Positions 58,916-64,000 of a stretch of DNA of 64,000 nucleotides are shown piece by piece. The position numbers were made by a program, and so were the translations under genes. The notes under the pieces are model-generated. The model was not told the DNA's origin and did no database searches. It saw only the letters and a program-made list of their open reading frames with translations. The first letter of the stretch is position 1. Each line of letters starts with the position of its first letter. Origin of the DNA: CAYRTV01 sp964505785. GTDB lineage: Bacteria; Acidobacteriota; Aminicenantia; Aminicenantales; Aminicenantaceae. The stretch covers positions 77,604 through 141,603 of the forward strand of contig CAZDJZ010000005.1 in NCBI GenBank assembly GCA_964505785.1. The letters are read 5' to 3'.

Positions 58916-60013
58916 TTAAACCCGCGGCTTCTGCCAGGCGATTTTAAGCTTGCGCAAGAGGTCGCCGGAATAGACTGCATTGGGGAGGACTTCGCACTCA
59001 GCCCAGCAGCCGGGACAGGCCCTAACCCATTGCCGCAGCTTTTCTGTTTTTTCGCTGAGCCAAATCTTTTCCAAAGAATCCGTTCGCAGGTTTCCGGTAA
59101 TACCCGAATTGAACTGGCAAATGGGTATCCGGCCGTCAGGGAGGACTCGAAGGTGGGAACGCAGGGCCACACAAAGCGGATTGGGAAAACCCTGCTTTGA
59201 TAACAAGCGGTTTTTAACTCCTGTCCAATAATATTTCTTAGCTGCTTTGTTAAGAAAAGGGGCATATTTAAGATCCCCTTCGACCTCTCTGAGCAAGCGG
59301 CCGATTTGTTCACAGGAAAAATCCCCGAATGTTGTAAACTCTCCGGAAGTAACCGGAGCCACATTGACATTATCCGATGCATGGTAAGTGGCGCTCACAT
59401 CATACGCCAGGACTGCATGCACCGGAATATCATACCGGCCAAGATAATTTTTTAAATGCTTAAACTCGGCGATACTGTCTTTGTCCACCATCGTTTGATT
59501 CACCGCCAGTTTCAGGCCGGTTTTCTTTTGGACGGTCCGCAGCGCTTTTAACGTAGAAACCGCCTTATCCCAGGCTCCCGGAATCCCGCGGATATGGTCG
59601 TGTTTATCCTTCATCCCATCCAGTGAAACCAGGAGGCAGAGGGAATTGTCCGGGCCGTTTTCCTCACAAAACCGGACAATCCTCTCCTCCAGTAAAGCAT
59701 TGGTTGTGATATGTAAAAACAGGGGTTTGAGATGCTTATGTATGATTTTGACAATGCCGGGTAAATCCTTTCTGAGAAACGGCTCCCCCCCGGTAATACG
59801 AACAAAATCCATTTTTGGGAAGGAGGAAAAAATATCCCGGATTTCCTTCAGGCTTAATTCATTCTGCGGCTCTCGTTTCCAGCAATCGCACATAATGCAG
59901 CGGGAATTGCATTGGTATGTGACCAGCCAGGTTAAATACCGGGGAAAAACCGGTTTATTTTTATTATTCCGGTAGATCGCATGGAAAAAAGACACCATCC
60001 GGATCATGCCCAT
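58916..60013 (-). CDS. radical SAM/SPASM enzyme
   Basis: A 365-residue radical SAM protein. The cluster motif CNSRCIMC (Cys-x3-Cys-x2-Cys) follows LTWLVTYQ, then the SAM-binding ITGGEPFLRKDL. The C-terminus has SPASM-type cysteines (LCVALRSHLRVLPDGRIPICQF, RACPGCWAECE), so an auxiliary cluster is likely. It could modify a peptide, a lipid headgroup or a sugar; no ripp precursor is visible. It overlaps the glycosyltransferase gene upstream by 10 bp, which ties it to glycan or glycolipid metabolism. Confidence 0.88.
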   Translation of the reverse strand: MGMIRMVSFFHAIYRNNKNKPVFPRYLTWLVTYQCNSRCIMCDCWKREPQNELSLKEIRDIFSSFPKMDFVRITGGEPFLRKDLPGIVKIIHKHLKPLFLHITTNALLEERIVRFCEENGPDNSLCLLVSLDGMKDKHDHIRGIPGAWDKAVSTLKALRTVQKKTGLKLAVNQTMVDKDSIAEFKHLKNYLGRYDIPVHAVLAYDVSATYHASDNVNVAPVTSGEFTTFGDFSCEQIGRLLREVEGDLKYAPFLNKAAKKYYWTGVKNRLLSKQGFPNPLCVALRSHLRVLPDGRIPICQFNSGITGNLRTDSLEKIWLSEKTEKLRQWVRACPGCWAECEVLPNAVYSGDLLRKLKIAWQKPRV

Positions 60014-61122
60014 GCCTCAACGTGCTGGAATCCGGCTGTTTTAGAAACGCCGGGGCTGGATACCTCCGGCAAGTGGCCTTGGATTGCTTTCAGGGCTTGC
60101 GGATTTCCATGCAGTTTACTGCGGTCAAAGCGGAGTTTATACTCACCGGCCCTATCCAGAAATCCTCTCAGGATATCTGCATTCAATTCGTCCATACGGA
60201 CTGATAAGCCTCCTCCGGATTCATATAAATAATGAGCATTGATCTCTTGTTCATAATTTTTCGGCTCCGGCATGGCTAAAACCGGTTTTCCCAAGTAAAG
60301 GGCTTCTCCCATAAGCTGATTTCCGGCGGTGGAAACCAGCCCCCGGCACCCAGCCAGGTCATCAACAAAACGATAGATGTCCACATCATAAAAACGCAGG
60401 CAGCCGAAGGATAGTCTTTGGCCCAGCCCGTAAACCCGGACTTCCAATCCGCACATAGCCAGTGATTCTAATACATTTGCAGGTGCACATCGTCTCAGAT
60501 AGGCGACAAGATAAGGACGGTTTTCCGTCTGCATCTGCACTATTTCGGGCCGGAGCAGAACTCCTGTTTGAATAACATTTTGAAACTCCGGTTTGATAGG
60601 AGGAAAATAAAAAGACGAAACAATAGTCGAGCATTGTCCCCGGTAATATGATTTGACCGCTTTTCCCATAAGAGCAGCTTTTTTCCGCAGTTTTTCCGGC
60701 AATGAGCTCAGATCGGATACAACCAAAAAATGCTGGTGGTCCAGGCTGACAAAGGGGACGCCGCATGCTTTGGCAGCCCGGGGAAGCGCCGGTTCAAAGT
60801 CGGTGATCACCAGGTCCGGCCGGCCGGCTTTCATTTCTTTTTTCAGCATATGAACCAGTTTCGGGAGGTGAACAAGATACTTTGCCCCAAAAAAGCCGGT
60901 CTTTATATAGTTCAATTCCGACCCGGAATTATACTGGAGCATCCCCGGAATCCGCTTAACTGTAACATTGGTTCTGTCATAGACAGGAGCTAAAAGCTCA
61001 TAGGCATGTCCAGGCGCGAACAAAGTAATGACATGCTGATGCCTGAGACCCTCAATAATGGTCCGCACCCGGGTAGCATGCCCGCGGCCTTCTCCGCCTA
61101 CACTATAAAAAATCCGGCTCAT
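60004..61122 (-). CDS. GT28-like glycosyltransferase family protein
   Basis: A 372-residue GT-B-type protein. The N-terminus RIFYSVGGEGRGHATRVRTIIEGL is the acceptor-side G-x-G-H motif seen in MurG/GT28-like and related teichoic-acid-associated proteins. PDLVITDFEPALPRAAK and, in the C-terminal half, LVSTAGNQLMGEALYLGKPVLAMPEPKNYEQEINAHYL match the nucleotide-sugar site. The donor and acceptor are unknown. GCGAGG lies upstream of the ATG. It is the first gene of a pair with the radical SAM enzyme. Confidence 0.85.
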   Translation of the reverse strand: MSRIFYSVGGEGRGHATRVRTIIEGLRHQHVITLFAPGHAYELLAPVYDRTNVTVKRIPGMLQYNSGSELNYIKTGFFGAKYLVHLPKLVHMLKKEMKAGRPDLVITDFEPALPRAAKACGVPFVSLDHQHFLVVSDLSSLPEKLRKKAALMGKAVKSYYRGQCSTIVSSFYFPPIKPEFQNVIQTGVLLRPEIVQMQTENRPYLVAYLRRCAPANVLESLAMCGLEVRVYGLGQRLSFGCLRFYDVDIYRFVDDLAGCRGLVSTAGNQLMGEALYLGKPVLAMPEPKNYEQEINAHYLYESGGGLSVRMDELNADILRGFLDRAGEYKLRFDRSKLHGNPQALKAIQGHLPEVSSPGVSKTAGFQHVEAWA

Positions 61123-61199
61123 ATTTGCCTCGCTTTCTTTTTTTATGGCTATAATGCCGGCAAACTGTTTATCAGTAATAAAATTTGGGTTAAAAAACG

Positions 61200-61555
61200 G
61201 TTAATTATCCAGCTCGCTTCGCTAAACCCCATGGCATTCTTGGAGCCTCTCAATGTCATTCCCGGAGCGAAGCGGCGAAAACCTTAGCGTGCCTCGTCAT
61301 GTTCGCTGCGCTCGCGTTTATCGCGTTTATCGCGTTCATTGCGTTCATGCGTTCAAAGCGTTCCCCTCTATGTCATCCTGAGGCCTGCGCCAGCAGGCCG
61401 TTGGGATCTTAGAGTGCTTCGCAGTGAAGAGTAAAGAGAAAAATCATTGAAAAGTGATAAGTAAAAAATTATTTGTTTTGAAATCTATCTATTACAGCAT
61501 TTCCAATCCATCCCCATTCACCATTCACCGGTTTCATGCGTTTTGCGGATAGATG
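61200..61555 (+). repeat. repeat island: hairpins, 9-mers and 7-mers
   Basis: The 543-bp gap 61123-61665 contains CCCGGAGCGAAGCGG (61261-61275), nonamers TCGCGTTTA/TCGCGTTCA (61312-61364), the hairpin GGCCTGC-GCCA-GCAGGCC with GTCATCCTGAG (61375 on), GATCTTAGAGTGCTTCGC, and heptamer sequence (61431-61480 and CCATTCACCATTCACC at 61513-61528). No gene is seen. The promoter of the PHP gene is not clear. Confidence 0.65.
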
Positions 61556-61665
61556 ATTAACGGAATATTAACCCCGTTTTCATTCAATTTTAATCAAGAA
61601 CAGCTATGATGTGTACCTATGAAAAGCATAAATAAAATGCCGCAGATGCGGGAAAGAGATTAAGC

Positions 61666-63441
61666 ATGGCAAAAATCGATTTGCATGTTCATTCCAAATA
61701 CTCCGAGCATCCCTCGGAATGGTTTCTGCAGCGGCTTGGGGCCAAAGAATCCTATACCGAGCCGGAATTCATCTATCAAACCGCCAAAAAGCGGGGCATG
61801 AATTTTGTCACCCTCACCGATCATAACCGGATTGAAGGTGCCTTGCGGCTAAAAGACCGTTATCCGGATGAGGTGATAGTCGGGGTGGAAAGCACGACTT
61901 ATTTTCCTGATAATGGATGCAAAATCCATATCCTTCTCTACGGAATCGATGAAAAGCAATTTGAACAAATTCAAGAATTACGTAACGACATTTACACTTT
62001 TAGAGAGTATATCCGCGCAGAGAATCTTGGCTACTCAGTGGCCCATGCCACTTTTTCCGTCAATAAAAGACTCACACGGGAACATGTTGAAAAACTTATT
62101 CTGCTTTTTGATGTATTCGAAGGTATAAACGGAGGCCGAAACTATCAATCCAATATGCACTGCATGGACATCCTCAAACAGCTCACCCCTGTGCACTTAG
62201 AAAGGCTGCAGGAACAATACCGGATCGAACCGCTGGATAATTCGTCCTGGAAAAAATCCTTCACGGCCGGCTCCGACGACCATTCCGGTCTTTTTGTCGG
62301 GCAAACATACACATTGACGGAAGGGAACAGCCCGGCAGAAATCCTTGAATGCATCAAACACAAAAAATCCTCACCAATGGGAAGACATAATGATTATAAA
62401 TCCCTGGCATTTACCGTATATAAAATCGCCTATGATTTTTCCCGCAGCCGGCAGAAAGTCCTGACCGGCTCATTCGCTGGAAGACTGACCGAAAATATTT
62501 TTGAATCCAAACCGTTTGATCTCAAACACCGGCTGCATTTTTACCGTCTGAAAGCCCTGAAAAAAAAAGACCCGAACCGCATCCCGGGTCTTCTAATGGA
62601 ATTGATCGATGAAATCAAGAAAATCAAACCGGCTGACCTGGATAACAGGCTCGATTTGGTTTATAACAAAACCGCAGATATCGCAGATGAATATTTCCGC
62701 AAAGTGCTGTATTCATTAAAAAAAGAATTATCTTCCGGCGACCTTGCTAACTTCATAATGAACTTGTCCTCTTCCATACCGGGCATATTTCTATCACTGC
62801 CTTTTTTCACCGCCGTCAAGCACATGTTTCACAGCCGGCATTTGGTGGATGAACTGCGGACCAGTTTGCATATTCCTGCAGAAAATCAAAGCAAAAAAAT
62901 TCTCTGGTTTTCTGATACCTTTGACGATTTGAACGGCACATCCAAAACCCTAAAAGACCTGGCCTGGGTTTCCTTCCGGAGCGGCAATCATATCCGGATT
63001 GTCACATCCCGATCATCGCAAAAAAAAGCACCGGAAACCCCTCCTAATGTTATTTTCATTCCTTCCATTTTCCAAGCCGGGCTCCCCGGAAACTTGGATA
63101 TAACACTTCACTTCCCGTCGATGCTCAAATCACTGCAGATTGTCAATATTGAAGAACCCACGGAAATATATGTATCCACCCCCGGACCTATCGGCTTATT
63201 GGGAGTTTTGTTCTCCCGGCTGCTTAATATTCCCTGCACGGGAATCCATCACTCCGATTGGACTTTGGAGCTCGGCAGGATTTCCCAAGATGACTCGCTC
63301 AAGCAGCTCATAAAAAATTATTTACGCTGGTTCTACTCTTTAATGGACACCATTAAAGTCAATTCACCCTCCAACATGGACCTCCTGAAATCCCAGGGAC
63401 TCAATCGCAGTAAAATGGAAGTCATCGAACAGATTTCCTGA
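61666..63441 (+). CDS. PHP-domain/GT4-type glycosyltransferase, apparently C-terminally truncated
   Basis: A 591-residue protein. Residues 1-~245 are a PHP metal-dependent phosphoesterase domain: IDLHVHSKYSEHP, TLTDHNRIEGA, EVIVGVESTTYF, and AGSDDHSGL supply metal ligands. A helical linker follows. From ~420, KILWFSDTFDDLNGTSKTLKDLAWVSFRSGNHIRIVTS begins a GT-B N-terminal domain ending FYSLMDTIKVNSPSNMDLLKSQGLNRSKMEVIEQIS. The usual G-x-D hinge and donor-binding C-terminal domain (about 180 residues) is missing; the stop coincides with the border of a repeat island. GAAAGAG lies upstream of ATG 61666. The glycosyltransferase is probably inactive, while the PHP domain is intact. Confidence 0.83.
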   Translation: MAKIDLHVHSKYSEHPSEWFLQRLGAKESYTEPEFIYQTAKKRGMNFVTLTDHNRIEGALRLKDRYPDEVIVGVESTTYFPDNGCKIHILLYGIDEKQFEQIQELRNDIYTFREYIRAENLGYSVAHATFSVNKRLTREHVEKLILLFDVFEGINGGRNYQSNMHCMDILKQLTPVHLERLQEQYRIEPLDNSSWKKSFTAGSDDHSGLFVGQTYTLTEGNSPAEILECIKHKKSSPMGRHNDYKSLAFTVYKIAYDFSRSRQKVLTGSFAGRLTENIFESKPFDLKHRLHFYRLKALKKKDPNRIPGLLMELIDEIKKIKPADLDNRLDLVYNKTADIADEYFRKVLYSLKKELSSGDLANFIMNLSSSIPGIFLSLPFFTAVKHMFHSRHLVDELRTSLHIPAENQSKKILWFSDTFDDLNGTSKTLKDLAWVSFRSGNHIRIVTSRSSQKKAPETPPNVIFIPSIFQAGLPGNLDITLHFPSMLKSLQIVNIEEPTEIYVSTPGPIGLLGVLFSRLLNIPCTGIHHSDWTLELGRISQDDSLKQLIKNYLRWFYSLMDTIKVNSPSNMDLLKSQGLNRSKMEVIEQIS

Positions 63442-63610
63442 AATGACATACCAGACAGCCTCATTATGCTCGCTGCCCTCGCGTTTATCGCGTCGTTCTT
63501 CACGTTCGACTCCCCATGTCATTCTCGGAGCGGACTCCGCATGTCATCCTGAGGCTTTCGTCAGCAGGCCGTGAGGATCTCAGACTGCGCTTGCACGAGA
63601 AAAGCTCTCT

Positions 63611-63718
63611 GCGCTCGCGTTGCTAGGGTTGCTTGTGTTCCTAGGGTTACTGGGATTTCTTGGGTTCTGACTCGCTTCGCTCGTGTTTATCGCGTTCTTT
63701 GCGTTCTTTGCGTTCGAC
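63611..63718 (+). repeat. 9-bp periodic array
   Basis: About eleven nonamers keep register: GTTGCTAGG, GTTGCTTGT, GTTCCTAGG, GTTACTGGG, ATTTCTTGG, GTTCTGACT, CGCTTCGCT, CGTGTTTAT, CGCGTTCTT, TGCGTTCTT, TGCGTTCGA. The unit drifts from a GGGTT type to a GCGTTC type. Confidence 0.75.
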
Positions 63719-63939
63719 CACCCTATGTCATTCCCGGAACGGAGTGACGGGAATCTTAGAGTGCTTCGCTTCTTGGAATCGGTGCCGTTTCATTCGGCGA
63801 TGCAGCTTGGGATTCTTCGGGCTTCTTTGAAGCCCTCAGAATGACATGGGTAGGCGCCTGCACAAAAAGACGATGGCCGATTCATTCGGCGATGTACTCT
63901 AAGATCCCCACGGCCGCTAACGCGGCCTGGGGATGACAT
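63681..63939 (+). repeat. long dispersed repeat, copy 2
   Basis: This copy matches 58610-58866 with only scattered substitutions and one or two indels, in the same orientation. The two copies flank the radical SAM/glycosyltransferase/PHP cassette, about 5.1 kb apart. No gene is seen in 63442-64000. Confidence 0.8.
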
Positions 63940-64000
63940 TTGTTAGCTAACGCGGCCTGGGGATGACATTTGTTAGCTAACGCGGCCTGGGGATGACATT
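63916..64000 (+). repeat. 30-bp tandem repeat at the right edge
   Basis: GCTAACGCGGCCTGGGGATG followed by ACATTTGTTA forms a 30-bp unit present twice in full (63916-63945, 63946-63975) and a third time to the edge (63976-64000). Copy 1 of the long repeat has only one unit, so this is a local expansion that may continue beyond the window. Confidence 0.85.

Noticed and set aside
63916..64000. Possible CRISPR array at the right edge
   Set aside because: The 30-bp units are directly contiguous with no unique spacers, and no cas genes are nearby.

Overview
The window is one contiguous piece of a bacterial chromosome with dense, mostly operonic genes (many 4-base ATGA start/stop overlaps). A cell with an outer membrane is indicated by a probable outer-membrane beta-barrel protein with a signal peptide and C-terminal Phe (13377-14282), a lipoprotein (22827-23837) and several exported enzymes. 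Metabolism looks heterotrophic: acetate formation through Pta-AckA, methylmalonyl-CoA pathway accessory genes, peptide/amide hydrolases and secondary transporters. Base composition is moderate. The gene mix (S9 peptidase, TGS GTPase, archaemetzincin, AddAB-like nuclease, Zn-ribbon/TPR protein, HD-GYP and SpoIIE-type signalling) would fit an uncultivated Acidobacteriota/Aminicenantes-like lineage. That placement is inference only; no rRNA is present to test it.

Layout. 1-4.5 kb: 5' end of gyrB, a divergent DRG-type GTPase, a decayed MITE-like element, tRNA-Pro(CGG), then a DUF362 ferredoxin/aminotransferase pair. 4.6-8.1 kb: an Old Yellow Enzyme family protein, a HAD phosphatase and an exported aspartoacylase-like hydrolase, then repeats. 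8.2-14.8 kb: a small membrane protein, a ribbon-helix-helix (RHH) protein, a secreted NTF2-like protein overlapping a very large NtrY-like sensor kinase, a beta-barrel and a flavodoxin. 14.9-19.4 kb: methylmalonyl-CoA epimerase, MeaB and acyl-CoA dehydrogenase; then YHS, cupin, acylphosphatase and ThiD. 19.5-23.8 kb: an operon of ABC-type binding lipoprotein, PTS EIIA, PII-like protein and two antiporter-like proteins. 23.9-27.3 kb: ackA-pta. 27.4-35.8 kb: a MITE-like element and an AddB/AddA/Na+-symporter operon. 36-43.6 kb: rpoD, archaemetzincin, LMW phosphatase, TPR protein and SpoIIE phosphatase. 44-50.2 kb: an overlapping shikimate operon (aroF-aroB-aroEK-aroA-aroC-tyrA). 50.3-53.7 kb: a TRAP-like permease, mini-protein, exported aspartoacylase-like enzyme and DUF6305 protein. 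53.7-58.4 kb: HD-GYP protein, heptamer arrays, S9 peptidase. 58.5-64 kb: a radical SAM/glycosyltransferase/PHP-glycosyltransferase cassette between two near-identical repeat islands.

Most distinctive features. Intergenic space is rich in short-period degenerate repeats (periods 7, 9 and 10), hairpin modules of the GTCATCCTGAG type, and a TA-ended MITE-like family whose terminal motif AGCCTGRATTATT recurs at least seven times. Several genes have a good sigma-70 promoter whose -10 box ends only 7-9 nt before the start codon, suggesting leaderless or near-leaderless mRNAs. Two operons look like candidate undescribed systems: the EIIA/PII-like/dual-antiporter operon and the permease/mini-protein/aspartoacylase-like/DUF6305 operon. 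The right-hand PHP-glycosyltransferase gene seems to have lost its catalytic C-terminal half at the border of a repeat island.
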